A stretch of DNA of 29,467 bases from Bacillota bacterium (GCA_023415145.1 JAEZLW010000073.1:1-29467), one strand, 5' to 3'; positions 6,930 to 15,766 are shown, counted from the stretch's first letter. Numbers and translations: made by a program. The notes: generated by a model not told the origin, from the letters alone.

Positions 6930-8894
6930 ATGAAGCATCTGTCACCCCGCCAGGTTCATTTGGATTTTCACACCTCAGAGCTGATACCGGACATAGCAAA
7001 GGATTTTGATGCACAGACTTTTGCATGCACCGTGAAGGACGCCCACATCTCTTCTGTGACCGTTTTCGCCCGCTGCCATCACGGCATGCTGTATTATGAT
7101 TCCAAAGCGTTCCCCGAGCGGGTACACCCCCACCTCCAAAATCGCAATCTTCTTTTGGATCAGGTGAATGCACTGCACGCGCAGGGCATCGCCTCGCCAG
7201 TATACATTACTGTCCAGTGGGATTATTATACCGCTACCCGCCATCCGGAATGGTTAATCCGTATGCATGGTGGGGCACACGAAGGCGATGCTTTCACCGA
7301 AGCCGGTTTTTATCAATCCCTCTGTGTCAACACGGGCTATTTCGACTTTCTCAAAGCACATACAGCCGAAGTGATGGAATTGCTCGGCGGAGATTTGGAT
7401 GGCTTGTTTTTTGACATCGTGGGCATTCGTCCCTGCTTGTGCGCTTCATGCCGCAGGGAGATGGCGGCGCTTGGGATTGATATGAAGGATGATGGGCAGG
7501 TGAGGGCTTTTGCCAAAAAGGTGAATGACCGTTTCAAACGTGAAATGAGCACCTTTGTGCGGGAAAGAAGACCTGCTTGCACCATTTTTTTCAATGCGGG
7601 CCATATCGGGCCCTGCACGAGGGACAGCGCGGGCAGTTACACGCATTTTGAATTGGAGAGCCTGCCAAGCGGCGGCTGGGGGTATCTGCATTTTCCGGCC
7701 ACAGCGCGGTATGCCAGGAAGCTTGGCTATGACTGCATGGGTATGACAGGCAAGTTTCATACGAGCTGGGGAGACTTTCATTCGCTGAAAAACCTTGCCG
7801 CATTGGAATTTGAGGCGTTCCGAATGCTTTCATTCGGCTTTGCATGCTCCATTGGCGACCAGCTCGAGCCCAATGGAAAACTAAATCCTGCAACCTACAA
7901 GCTGATCGGAAAGGTCTACGGCCAGTTTCAAATGCACGAACCTTGGGCCCGCCCATCCGTGCCACTGGTTGAGGTCGGCGTGATGACGAATGAAGATCCG
8001 CTGTTCGAGCACAGGATGCCTGAATGCATCCTCGGTGCGGTTCAGGTGCTTGAGGAACTGGCAGTGCAGTTCGATATACTGGATGATACGATGTCACTTG
8101 CCGGCTACCGCCTTATCATCCTGCCTGATGATTTTGGTATGAGTGACGCGTTTCAACAAAAATTGAACAGTTATGTACAAGGCGGCGGGAAGGTTATTGC
8201 CTTTCATCACGGTGGGTTGAATGAGAATCAGTCATATCCTGAATGCTTTGGCACACGGTATCTTGGCGAAACGGAAAAGCATCCTGATTTTCTGATCGCG
8301 AAGGGTGACCTGGCAGCAGGGCTGGAGCCGGACAATGAATACGTTGTCTACAAGCAGGGAGCGTCAATCATGCCAAATGGCGGCCAAACCCTGCTGATGG
8401 CACGCAGCCCGTATTTTTCCCGGACCGGCATGCACTTTTGTTCACACCGGTATACCCCTTCTGCCAAAGGGGAGGCATACCCTGCTGCCATCCGCAACGG
8501 CAATGTACTGGTGTTCTCCCATCCTCTGTTTTCGCAGTACCGTGATTGCGCGCCACATTGGGTGAAGCAGCTCATTCAAAACGCATTGGACCTTCTGTTG
8601 CTGGACCGCCTGGTACGTCACAACGGTCCATCCACCATCTCGGTGAGCCTGCTTAACCAGCCGGAACATAACCGTACTTGCGCACACATCCTCACCTACA
8701 TACCTGTACGCAAGAGCGCAAGCATCGATATTATTGAAGAACGTACCCTTGTAAACGGCTTGACATTGACGTTTTCGCTGCCCCAAAAATTTACATGTGC
8801 ACGCCTAGTACCCGATGGCGAAGAGCTTCATGTGAACGAAAATCGTGTGACTATTCCGGCTGTTAACGGTTATGCGGTTGTTGAGCTACGCTGA
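6930..8894 (+). CDS. Putative GHL6-like glycoside hydrolase with beta-galactosidase-type C-terminal domains
   Basis: The protein has 654 residues. I start at ATG 6930 behind AAAGGTAGAG; a TTG seven codons earlier has no such site. The N-terminal half reads as a TIM barrel of the hypothetical glycoside hydrolase 6 type: LDFHTSE near the start, a strand ending FFD at about 160-162, then a C-x-C-x-x-C trio (C169, C171, C174) common next to that strand. About residues 370-480 resemble the amidotransferase-like/trimerisation domain of GH42 beta-galactosidases (EELAVQFDILDD, GGGKVIAFHHGG). No signal peptide is present, so it should act on imported oligosaccharides in the cytoplasm. Substrate is unknown; alpha-L-fucosidase or beta-galactosidase annotations are possible. 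It is a single gene with its own promoter and palindrome. Confidence 0.7.
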   Translation: MKHLSPRQVHLDFHTSELIPDIAKDFDAQTFACTVKDAHISSVTVFARCHHGMLYYDSKAFPERVHPHLQNRNLLLDQVNALHAQGIASPVYITVQWDYYTATRHPEWLIRMHGGAHEGDAFTEAGFYQSLCVNTGYFDFLKAHTAEVMELLGGDLDGLFFDIVGIRPCLCASCRREMAALGIDMKDDGQVRAFAKKVNDRFKREMSTFVRERRPACTIFFNAGHIGPCTRDSAGSYTHFELESLPSGGWGYLHFPATARYARKLGYDCMGMTGKFHTSWGDFHSLKNLAALEFEAFRMLSFGFACSIGDQLEPNGKLNPATYKLIGKVYGQFQMHEPWARPSVPLVEVGVMTNEDPLFEHRMPECILGAVQVLEELAVQFDILDDTMSLAGYRLIILPDDFGMSDAFQQKLNSYVQGGGKVIAFHHGGLNENQSYPECFGTRYLGETEKHPDFLIAKGDLAAGLEPDNEYVVYKQGASIMPNGGQTLLMARSPYFSRTGMHFCSHRYTPSAKGEAYPAAIRNGNVLVFSHPLFSQYRDCAPHWVKQLIQNALDLLLLDRLVRHNGPSTISVSLLNQPEHNRTCAHILTYIPVRKSASIDIIEERTLVNGLTLTFSLPQKFTCARLVPDGEELHVNENRVTIPAVNGYAVVELR

Positions 8895-8919
8895 AGCAAT
8901 ATTTTTTGTTGGATATGGC

Positions 8920-8948
8920 TATACAAACAAGACAGTTTGTGATATGAT
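8920..8948 (+). promoter_or_regulatory. Possible promoter of the zinc-ribbon gene, with inverted repeat in the spacer
   Basis: TATACA (8920-8925) and TATGAT (8943-8948) are 17 bases apart. The inverted repeat ACAAAC-AAGACA-GTTTGT (8923-8940) lies across the spacer. If this is the promoter, the leader before the zinc-ribbon gene is about 130 bases. The hairpin has no T-run, so it is a poor terminator for the gene upstream. Confidence 0.4.
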
Positions 8949-9083
8949 GCACACGTATCCCAACTAAGCTATTTCAGGTATTCCTCCCGGTTTTGTACAT
9001 CCTCTTTTTGATTGATGCTACGAGCCATTGGAGACAACCGCGAGTCGCATCGGTGGGGACAACAAAATCAGGAGGTACATACT

Positions 9084-9383
9084 ATGTACAGCGACAAAAC
9101 CCTAACCTGCCGTGATTGCGGCGCGCAATTCCCCTTTACTGCCTCTGAGCAAGCTTTCTTCGCGGAAAAAGGCTTCCAGAATGAACCCAGCCGCTGCCCC
9201 GCCTGCCGTGCAGACCGCCGCAATTCCACCGGTGGCCGTGGTGGCAGAAGCAATGGCGATCGTCAGATGTACAGTGTGGTATGTGATGGCTGCGGAACAA
9301 CTACGCAGGTTCCTTTCCAGCCCCGCGGTGATCGGCCCGTCTATTGCCGCGATTGCTTCGCCAAGCAGAATCCCCGTTACTAA
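9084..9383 (+). CDS. Small double zinc-ribbon protein
   Basis: The protein has 99 residues. The start is ATG 9084 with AGGAGG 8 bases upstream; an in-frame start 24 codons earlier has no ribosome site. The N-terminal half has a CxxC pair (CRDCG) and a second one (CPAC) around SEQAFFAEKGF, which matches the 'probable zinc-ribbon' family (zf-trcl type). A Gly/Arg-rich stretch (GGRGGRSNG) links to a second ribbon: CDGCG and CRDC. The second half resembles the CxxC motif used in many Clostridia and Chloroflexi small proteins. It probably binds zinc and perhaps nucleic acid in the cytoplasm; the exact role is not known. It stands alone and ends at a strong terminator. Confidence 0.85.
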   Translation: MYSDKTLTCRDCGAQFPFTASEQAFFAEKGFQNEPSRCPACRADRRNSTGGRGGRSNGDRQMYSVVCDGCGTTTQVPFQPRGDRPVYCRDCFAKQNPRY

Positions 9384-9395
9384 TCTGTATGTATC

Positions 9396-9428
9396 AAAAC
9401 CCCTTGCTCAAAAGGCAAGGGGTTTTTT
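9396..9428 (+). terminator. Strong terminator, probably bidirectional
   Basis: AAAACCCCTTGC (9396-9407) pairs with GCAAGGGGTTTT (9415-9426) around a 7-base loop, followed by more T. It lies 12 bases past the zinc-ribbon stop. Its minus-strand copy also ends in four T residues and sits downstream of the DeoR gene, so it can close both convergent units. Confidence 0.9.
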
Positions 9429-9459
9429 ATTGAAAGCAACTGGTACAGGATGTCCTTGA

Positions 9460-10215
9460 TTATGCAATCACAATCTGCACATCTGCCTGTGTTAGCGCAG
9501 ACAGCAGCACACCCTCCGGCATTCTGTGCGTAACCAGAACATCAAGCCTTTTCACTACCCCCGTACGGCACAGGAAATACTGATCCAATTTCGAGGCATC
9601 GCATAAAAGCATGTGCTTGTCCCCTGCATCCAGCATATGCCGTTTGATGGCCGCCTCCTCCGGCGCACTTTCCCAAAACCCTTGCTCTGTCAGGCCGCGG
9701 CAGGAAAGCACGCTCCAGTTGCCGTGATGGTTTTTCAGGAAAGCGGCGGCATCGTCCCCCGACAGGGAAGCGGTATTTTCACGAAGCACGCCCCCGGTAC
9801 ACAGCACCTGCCGCCCCGGCACGGCAAAGACTTGGGCTGTAAGCAGTCCGCTGGTGATGACCGTGAGGGAGTTAAGCTGCTTCAACGGTTCGCTCAGCGC
9901 CAGAACCGTCGTACTGGAATCCAGGATAAGCGTGTCGCCAGGTGAAAGGAAACGGGCGGCTGCCCGTGCTATTGACAGCTTTTCTTCCATCCGCTCCATA
10001 CGGCGGGCAAGCAAGGGAATATCCTGCATGCGGCTAATCGGCAGCGCTGCCCCGCCCCGTGTACGCCGGATGCGCCCTTCCTCCTCCAGCACTTGCAGGT
10101 CTCGCCGAAGCGTTGCACCGCTGACATACAGCCGGGCCTCCAGGCTTTCCACCGTTATAGTTTTTTCTTCTTCCAGCAGCGCCATGATCTTTTCCCGGCG
10201 TTCAAAGGGCAGCAT
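9460..10215 (-). CDS. DeoR-family regulator, probable rhamnose-operon repressor
   Basis: The protein has 251 residues, the usual DeoR length, when started at ATG 10215; the frame stays open about 100 codons upstream but that part is not DeoR-like and covers the operators and the rhaA promoter. Residues 1-56 are the DeoR winged helix (RREKIMALLEEE, then VSGATLRRDLQVLEEEGRIRRTRGGA). Residues 75-235 are the sugar-phosphate-sensing DeoRC domain: GDTLILDSSTT, TVITSGLL, CTGGVLRE, DASKLDQ. The ribosome site is weak (GGTGAT). It diverges from rhaA, and two long direct repeats lie between them. DeoR-family RhaR proteins are known regulators of rhamnose genes in Bacillus; the effector is likely a rhamnulose phosphate. 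Function by context. Confidence 0.85.
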   Translation of the reverse strand: MLPFERREKIMALLEEEKTITVESLEARLYVSGATLRRDLQVLEEEGRIRRTRGGAALPISRMQDIPLLARRMERMEEKLSIARAAARFLSPGDTLILDSSTTVLALSEPLKQLNSLTVITSGLLTAQVFAVPGRQVLCTGGVLRENTASLSGDDAAAFLKNHHGNWSVLSCRGLTEQGFWESAPEEAAIKRHMLDAGDKHMLLCDASKLDQYFLCRTGVVKRLDVLVTHRMPEGVLLSALTQADVQIVIA

Positions 10216-10228
10216 ACAGATCACCAGC

Positions 10229-10290
10229 TTTCGCAGATTGCTCGATTCTTCATGATATTTGCGCGTTTGCGCAGATTTGCTCGATTTTCC
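10229..10290. promoter_or_regulatory. Two long direct repeats, probable DeoR-type operators
   Basis: Copy A (10229-10251) has the core CGCAGATTGCTCGATT at 10232-10247. Copy B (10266-10290) has CGCAGATTTGCTCGATT at 10270-10286. They share flanking TTT and a T/C-rich tail, differ by single-base insertions, and start 38 bases apart. Copy A lies just upstream of the regulator start; copy B ends 10 bases before the rhaA -35 box. A further inverted repeat TGCGC-GTTT-GCGCA (10260-10273) joins them. Repeated direct sites are usual for DeoR-family repressors. Confidence 0.6.
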
Positions 10291-10299
10291 AGTAAAGAA

Positions 10300-10328
10300 T
10301 AGACAGAATTGAATAATGACAGTATAAT
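10300..10328 (+). promoter_or_regulatory. Promoter of the rhaA operon
   Basis: TAGACA (10300-10305) and TATAAT (10323-10328) are exactly 17 bases apart, so 11 of 12 box bases match consensus. Start of transcription is expected near 10335, about 30 bases before the rhaA start. Confidence 0.85.
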
Positions 10329-10363
10329 TGCTCTGTAAGAACATGTCAATACGGAGGAACAGC

Positions 10364-11617
10364 ATGATTGCCACAACAGTTTCGTTCGATCTGGCCCGGG
10401 AGCAATACGCCGCAATGGGTGTGGATGTGGAAAAAGCGCTGCGCCTGGCCGCGGAAACGACTATTTCTATGCATTGCTGGCAGGGAGACGATGTGCTGGG
10501 ATTTGAGGGGGGCGGGAGCCTTACCGGCGGCATCGCCGCGACGGGAAATTACCCTGGCCGCGCCCGTACGCCCAAGGAGCTGCGCATGGACATGGAAATG
10601 GCGCTGTCCCTCCTGCCCGGCGAGCACAAAGTCAACCTGCATGCCAATTACCTGGACACAAACGAAAAAGTGGACAGAGATGCATTGGCACCCCGTCACT
10701 TTGCCGCTTGGACCCAGTGGGCAAAGGAAAGAAAGATAGGTCTTGATTTCAATACCACTTTTTTTTCGCATCCCAAAAGCAACGGAGGCACGCTCAGCCA
10801 TCCCGACAAAGGCATCAGGGAATTCTGGATCTCCCATGCCAGGGCGGTCAGGGAGATAGCAGCTTTCTTTGCCAGGGAAACAGGCAAGACCTGCGTTGTC
10901 AACCACTGGATCCCCGACGGGGAAAAGGAATTGCCTGTGGATGCCTATAGCCCCCGCCTTCGGTTGATGGAAAGTCTGGACGCGATTTTCAAAGACGCGC
11001 CGGCCTATGAAAACGTGAAGGATGCCGTGGAGAGCAAGCTCTTTGGCATTGGCGCGGAAGCCTATACCCCCGGCTCCCATGAATTCTACATGGGCTATGC
11101 GCTCACCCGGCCCAATTTGATGCTCACCCTTGACGCCGGACATTTCCACCCCACAGAGAGCGTGGCCGCCAAAATTCCGGCTTTGCTGTGCTTCTTGAAA
11201 GAGCTTTTGCTGCATGTTAGCCGCCCGGTACGCTGGGACAGCGACCATGTGGTGCTCATGGACGAGGAAACAAGGCGGATCATGCGTGAAATCATCCGTG
11301 CCGATGCGTTGAATCGCGTCTGTCTGGCCACAGATTACTTCGATGCCTCCATCAACCGCATCATGGCTTGGGTAACCGGGCTGCGCAGCGCCCGAAAAGC
11401 ACTTTTGACGGCGCTTCTGGAGCCTGTGGGCAAGCTGAAGGAACTGGAGCAGGCCGGAGATTATTCCGCCCGCCTGGCCATGTCCCAGGAAATTCTTTCC
11501 CTGCCCTGGGGCGCGGTATGGGAGGAGTTGTGCCGCCGGGAGGATAAAGTTCCGGGGGCAGGGTATATACAGGAAATCAAAAATTATGAAAAGAACGTTT
11601 TGTCAAAGCGCAATTGA
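10364..11617 (+). CDS. rhaA: L-rhamnose isomerase
   Basis: This 417-residue enzyme converts L-rhamnose to L-rhamnulose, using divalent metals in a TIM barrel. Length and sequence fit the family throughout: ISMHCWQGDDVLGFE near residue 35, then SLTGGIAATGNYPG, VNLHANYLD, LDFNTTFFSHPKS, VNHWIPDGEK, LTLDAGHFHPTE and VRWDSDHVV, which hold the conserved His, Asp and Glu metal ligands. The start at 10364 is preceded by CGGAGGAA at 7 bases; an open frame 12 codons longer has no ribosome site and would begin at the -10 box. It is the first gene of an eight-gene operon controlled by the divergent DeoR gene. Confidence 0.96.
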   Translation: MIATTVSFDLAREQYAAMGVDVEKALRLAAETTISMHCWQGDDVLGFEGGGSLTGGIAATGNYPGRARTPKELRMDMEMALSLLPGEHKVNLHANYLDTNEKVDRDALAPRHFAAWTQWAKERKIGLDFNTTFFSHPKSNGGTLSHPDKGIREFWISHARAVREIAAFFARETGKTCVVNHWIPDGEKELPVDAYSPRLRLMESLDAIFKDAPAYENVKDAVESKLFGIGAEAYTPGSHEFYMGYALTRPNLMLTLDAGHFHPTESVAAKIPALLCFLKELLLHVSRPVRWDSDHVVLMDEETRRIMREIIRADALNRVCLATDYFDASINRIMAWVTGLRSARKALLTALLEPVGKLKELEQAGDYSARLAMSQEILSLPWGAVWEELCRREDKVPGAGYIQEIKNYEKNVLSKRN

Positions 11618-11641
11618 TCAGGCATGAAGGAGGGATTGTTT

Positions 11642-13126
11642 ATGGCCCGAACCGTCCTGGCTTTTGATTTGGGCGCGTCCTCAGGCCGCGCCATGCTGGC
11701 AACGCTTCAGGATGAGCGCTTATCCCTCATGGAAGTCCATCGCTTTGACAATGTGCCGGTGCCTATGAACGGCACGCTGTACTGGGATTTTCCAAAGCTG
11801 ATGCATGAAATCTATACCGGCCTTCAAAAGGCCCATCAGATTGGATCCTTTGAGAGCATAGCCATTGATACCTGGGGTGTGGACTTTGGCATTCTGGACA
11901 AGCAGGGATACCTGATGGAAAATCCCGTCCACTACCGTGACGAGCGGACGGAAGATGCTATGCCCTGGGTGTTTGAGCGCATTTCCAAGGAATCGCTGTA
12001 CGGTATCACCGGTATTCAGCATATGCCCATCAACACCGTCTTTCAATTGGCGTCTCTGAAAAAAGACCGGCCCAATGTGCTTGACCGGGCAGGACTGATG
12101 CTGCCCATGCCCAATCTGATCGCCTATTTCCTCACCGGCGCAAAGCAGGCGGAATATACCATGGCCTCCACCATGGAGATTTTGCCCGCGGGGGAAAACC
12201 GCTGGTCAAAGGAGATTCTTGAAAAGCTGGGCATACCCGAAACACTTTTTCCGCCCATAGTGCAACCCGGCACACCCTGCGGTATGCTGTCCCCCGTTCT
12301 GTGCGAGCTGTTGGATATCCTACCTGTAATGGTATACAACACTGCTTGCCATGATACAGCCAGCGCCGTGGCTGCCGTGCCTGAACCTGCAGGCGGCTTT
12401 CTGTTCTTGTCCAGCGGTACATGGTCGCTGATGGGCACGGAAACAAAAGAACCTGTCATAACGGAAGAGAGCAGAAAGAACAACTTCACCAACGAAGGCG
12501 GAGTCTTGAATACCACCCGCTTTTTGAAAAACATCATGGGGCTTTGGATCTTGCAGGAATGCCGCCGCCACTGGTCGTTAAAGGAGCCTGTATCTTTTGC
12601 CCAACTGGCCATGGAGGCCGAGGAGGCGCCGGCCTTTGCCTGCTTTATCGATCCGGATGACACAAGCTTCTTAACGCCCGGCGATATGCCCGAACGCATC
12701 CGGCATTACATTCATTCAACCGGCCAGACCGTGCCTGAAACCAGGGGCGGCCTTGTCCGCTGCATCTATGAAAGCCTGGCCATGACATACAAAAAGGCGG
12801 CCCAAACCATCTCCCGCCTGACAGGCATGAATTATAGCGCTCTTAACGCGGTGGGCGGAGGCACCCAGGCCCAATTGCTGATGCAGATGACCGCCGACGC
12901 CTTGGATATGCCCGTACTGGCTGGGCCTTCGGAAGCTACGGCGCTGGGAAATGCCATGATGCAGTTCATAGCCCTTGGCGCCATACGTGATGTGGCCCAT
13001 GGCCGGAACATTGTGACTGCCTCCACTCCTTTGTGTACCTATTATCCAAAAAACGCGAAGGCATATGAGCAGGCGTTTTCAGTGTGGACGCGTATCGTTT
13101 CAAAGACAGGAACAAGATTAAGTTAG
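11642..13126 (+). CDS. rhaB: Rhamnulokinase
   Basis: This 494-residue FGGY kinase phosphorylates L-rhamnulose at C1 with ATP. The start ATG 11642 follows AAGGAGGG; an earlier ATG six codons upstream lies on the ribosome site itself. Landmarks are the N-terminal phosphate loop FDLGASSGRAM, the segment IDTWGVDFGILD, HYRDERT, the family motif CHDTASAV, SSGTWSLMG and VGGGTQAQLLMQMTADAL. These are specific to rhamnulokinases rather than fuculo- or xylulokinases. It begins 24 bases after rhaA and ends 16 bases before the E2 gene, with no terminator between. Confidence 0.95.
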   Translation: MARTVLAFDLGASSGRAMLATLQDERLSLMEVHRFDNVPVPMNGTLYWDFPKLMHEIYTGLQKAHQIGSFESIAIDTWGVDFGILDKQGYLMENPVHYRDERTEDAMPWVFERISKESLYGITGIQHMPINTVFQLASLKKDRPNVLDRAGLMLPMPNLIAYFLTGAKQAEYTMASTMEILPAGENRWSKEILEKLGIPETLFPPIVQPGTPCGMLSPVLCELLDILPVMVYNTACHDTASAVAAVPEPAGGFLFLSSGTWSLMGTETKEPVITEESRKNNFTNEGGVLNTTRFLKNIMGLWILQECRRHWSLKEPVSFAQLAMEAEEAPAFACFIDPDDTSFLTPGDMPERIRHYIHSTGQTVPETRGGLVRCIYESLAMTYKKAAQTISRLTGMNYSALNAVGGGTQAQLLMQMTADALDMPVLAGPSEATALGNAMMQFIALGAIRDVAHGRNIVTASTPLCTYYPKNAKAYEQAFSVWTRIVSKTGTRLS

Positions 13127-13142
13127 ATGCACGGAGGTTGCT

Positions 13143-14390
13143 ATGGCACAAAACGTACTTCTGCCCCAACTTGGCATATCAGAGGAGAGCGCCGTGGTCG
13201 GTGAGTTCTACGTAAAATCCGGCGATACCGTCAGCGTAGGACAGCCGCTGTTTTCACTGGAGACAGGCAAAAGCGTGTTTGACGTGGAAAGCGAGTTTGC
13301 CGGAACGGTATTGGCACTATTATGTGATGCAGGCGATGAACTGCCGATAAAAGCACCGGTGATGGTTATCGGCCAGCCGGGCGAATCGGTGGAGACGGCA
13401 CCAAAAGCAAAAGAAGTTTCATTAGAGGCGCCAGTGAAAGCACCCTCAGATTCAAAGCAGGATGCAATCCCTGCGTCGGTGCGCGGGACGGAAGATGCCT
13501 CAAAAGATAATACGCTGAAGCTTGCATCGCCCCGTGCCCGGGCGCTTGCCGAAAAAGCCGGGGTGGACGCAGCCCTGGCATCGCCTTCCGGGCCCGAGGG
13601 GCTGATCATAGAGCGGGATGTTAAAAAGCTGCTGGACGAGGGCGTGCCGGCTGCCGTGAAGCCGTCTGCCGCAAAGACTGCTGAGGTGCCCGAGCGTGCG
13701 GCAGAATTTGAGGACGTACCTCTTTCGACCATGCGCAGGGTCATCGCAAAGAACATGATGGCATCGCTTGTTACTATGGCGCAACTTACGCATTCGGCCA
13801 GCTTCGATGCAACGGAGATTCTTGCCTACCGTGCCATGTGCAAGCAAAATCCTGCAATGAGTGGCGTGACCCTTGGCGATATGGTGCTGTTTGCGGTCAG
13901 CCGCACTTTGAAGGATTTCCCCGACCTCAACGCTCATTTTCTGGGTGAATCCATCCGTCATTTCAAAGGCGTACATTTGGGCGTGGCGGTGGATATTCCC
14001 GGCGGGCTGGTGGTTCCCGTCATCTGCGACGCGGACAAAAAGAGTCTGCTTACAATATCAAACGAGCTGAAAGAGCTTTCAAAAAGAAGCCGGGAAGGCA
14101 CCATCCCACCGCAGGCGATTACTGGCGGCACATTCACCGTTTCCAACCTGGGCAATCTTGGCATAGAGCATTTTACGCCCATCATCAACCCGCCACAGGT
14201 GGCGATTCTGGGCGTAAACTGTGTAACGCTTCGCCCCCGCCGCGCCCAAGATGGAAGCGTAGCATTCTATGATGCAATGGGCCTGTCGCTCACATACGAC
14301 CACAGCGCGGTGGACGGCGCACCGGCCAGCCGCTTTTTGCAGGCACTTTGTAAAAACCTTGAAGCATTCACACTGCTGCTGGGCAGATAG
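13143..14390 (+). CDS. 2-oxoacid dehydrogenase complex E2 (dihydrolipoyl acyltransferase)
   Basis: The protein has 415 residues: one lipoyl domain (1-80) with the lipoyl lysine K43 in ETGKS, an Ala/Pro/Lys-rich linker, a peripheral subunit-binding domain (about 125-165, beginning SPRARALAEKAGVD), a second linker, and the catalytic domain (about 190-415) with the HxxxDG motif at H387-G392 (HSAVDG). It transfers the acyl group from E1 to CoA and forms the core of the complex. CGGAGG precedes the start. A single lipoyl domain is typical of Gram-positive, acetoin and branched-chain complexes. Which ketoacid is used cannot be read from this subunit. It is third in the rha operon, which is unusual. 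Confidence 0.92.
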   Translation: MAQNVLLPQLGISEESAVVGEFYVKSGDTVSVGQPLFSLETGKSVFDVESEFAGTVLALLCDAGDELPIKAPVMVIGQPGESVETAPKAKEVSLEAPVKAPSDSKQDAIPASVRGTEDASKDNTLKLASPRARALAEKAGVDAALASPSGPEGLIIERDVKKLLDEGVPAAVKPSAAKTAEVPERAAEFEDVPLSTMRRVIAKNMMASLVTMAQLTHSASFDATEILAYRAMCKQNPAMSGVTLGDMVLFAVSRTLKDFPDLNAHFLGESIRHFKGVHLGVAVDIPGGLVVPVICDADKKSLLTISNELKELSKRSREGTIPPQAITGGTFTVSNLGNLGIEHFTPIINPPQVAILGVNCVTLRPRRAQDGSVAFYDAMGLSLTYDHSAVDGAPASRFLQALCKNLEAFTLLLGR

Positions 14391-14405
14391 CCATTGGAGG
14401 GTAAC

Positions 14406-15755
14406 ATGTACGATTTGATCATTATCGGCGGTGGACCGGCCGGCTACCGCGCCGCCGAGAGAGCGGCGCACGAGGGCATCAGAACCATCCTCTTTGAAAA
14501 GCGGGCGCTGGGTGGAGTATGCCTCAATGAAGGATGCATCCCGTCCAAAACACTGCTGCATTCGGCCAAACTGTATGATTACGCAAAGGGCGGCGCCAGT
14601 AAGTACGGCGTTTCATGTGAAAACGCGGCGCTTGACCACAATGCGGTCGTTGCACGGAAAAACAAGGTCGTCAAGCAACTGACCGGCGGGATCGCCATGC
14701 AATTAAAGTCAGGCGGCGTGACCGTCGTTTCGGAAGAAGCCGAGATCCTGGGCCGCTGGGAAGGCGGGTATGTCATCGCTGCGGGAGGTAAGGAATACAA
14801 AGCCGCGCGGCTTCTGATTGCATCCGGGTCCGCGCCTGCCCTGCCGCCCATCGAGGGCCTCACGGAAGCCCTGGCTTCAGGCTTTGCGCTGACGAACCGC
14901 GAAATACTTGACCTGGACAGTGTTCCGCGATCCCTTGTGGTTGTTGGCGGCGGTGTGATTGGCCTGGAGATGGCAAGCTACTTTTGTTCGGCCGGAAGCG
15001 ACGTGACGGTCGTGGAAATGCTGGACACCATCGGCGGCCCCATTGACAGTGAAATCGCCGTCCTTTTGAAAAAGACATACGAAAAAAAGGGCGTCAAATT
15101 CCTGATGGGAACATCGGCGGTAAAGTTTAATTCCGGCGAAGTCATGGTCAACAAGGATGGCATCACCGCGCTGGGGTGCGAGAAAACGCTCATCAGCATC
15201 GGCAGGAAGCCCGTATTGCCCAAGGGCGCGGAAAAGCTTGCGCTGGAAATGGTACGCGGTGCCATCGTAACGGATGAGCACATGCAGACAAGCGCTTTGA
15301 ATGTCTATGCCGCAGGCGATGTGAACGGAAAAAGCATGCTGGCGCACACGGCCTACAGGGAAGCGGAGGTAGCCGTCAATCACATGACTGGAAAAAGGGA
15401 TGCTATGGATTATTCAGCCATTCCTTCCGTGATCTATACCAATCCGGAAGTCGCCAGTTGCGGCGAAACATTGGTTTCGGCCAAGGAAAAAGGCATTGAC
15501 GTGATAGAAAATAAGATACCGCTTGGCTATTCCGGCCGGTACCTTGCCGAAAACGAGGGCGGCGAAGGATTCTTCAAAATGGTTTTGGAAAAGACGGGGA
15601 AAATCATCGGCGTTTCGATCATCGGCAATCCGGCCAGCGAGATCATCTTTGGCGCATCGCTCATAATGAATCGCGAACTGCGTGCTGTTGATGTGTCCCG
15701 CGTCGTGTTCCCACATCCCACAGTCAGCGAAATATTCAGAGAAACAGTATTTTAG
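14406..15755 (+). CDS. lpdA: Dihydrolipoyl dehydrogenase (E3)
   Basis: This 449-residue flavoprotein reoxidises the lipoyl group of E2 with NAD. The start is ATG 14406 behind TTGGAGGG; a TTG four codons earlier is not used. FAD fold IIIGGGPAGY (5-14), redox disulphide C39/C44 in GGVCLNEGCIPSK, NAD fold VVVGGGVIGLE, second FAD motif NVYAAGDVNG, and the catalytic dyad H437/E442 (HPTVSE) contributed to the partner subunit are all present. It lies 15 bases after E2. As a complete E3 encoded with E1 and E2, it makes the complex self-contained. A mercuric or glutathione reductase is excluded by the dyad and disulphide context. Confidence 0.95.
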   Translation: MYDLIIIGGGPAGYRAAERAAHEGIRTILFEKRALGGVCLNEGCIPSKTLLHSAKLYDYAKGGASKYGVSCENAALDHNAVVARKNKVVKQLTGGIAMQLKSGGVTVVSEEAEILGRWEGGYVIAAGGKEYKAARLLIASGSAPALPPIEGLTEALASGFALTNREILDLDSVPRSLVVVGGGVIGLEMASYFCSAGSDVTVVEMLDTIGGPIDSEIAVLLKKTYEKKGVKFLMGTSAVKFNSGEVMVNKDGITALGCEKTLISIGRKPVLPKGAEKLALEMVRGAIVTDEHMQTSALNVYAAGDVNGKSMLAHTAYREAEVAVNHMTGKRDAMDYSAIPSVIYTNPEVASCGETLVSAKEKGIDVIENKIPLGYSGRYLAENEGGEGFFKMVLEKTGKIIGVSIIGNPASEIIFGASLIMNRELRAVDVSRVVFPHPTVSEIFRETVF

Positions 15756-15766
15756 GAGGTGCCCTT

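Noticed and set aside
10216..10533. 106-residue N-terminal extension of the DeoR regulator
   Set aside because: It covers the rhaA promoter and the direct repeats and is not DeoR-like; the family starts at the chosen ATG.
10346..11248. 300-residue open frame antisense to rhaA
   Set aside because: No ribosome site, low-complexity shadow composition, and rhaA opposite is unambiguous.
11642..13126. Fuculokinase or xylulokinase assignment
   Set aside because: CHDTASAV and the pairing with rhamnose isomerase fit rhamnulokinase.
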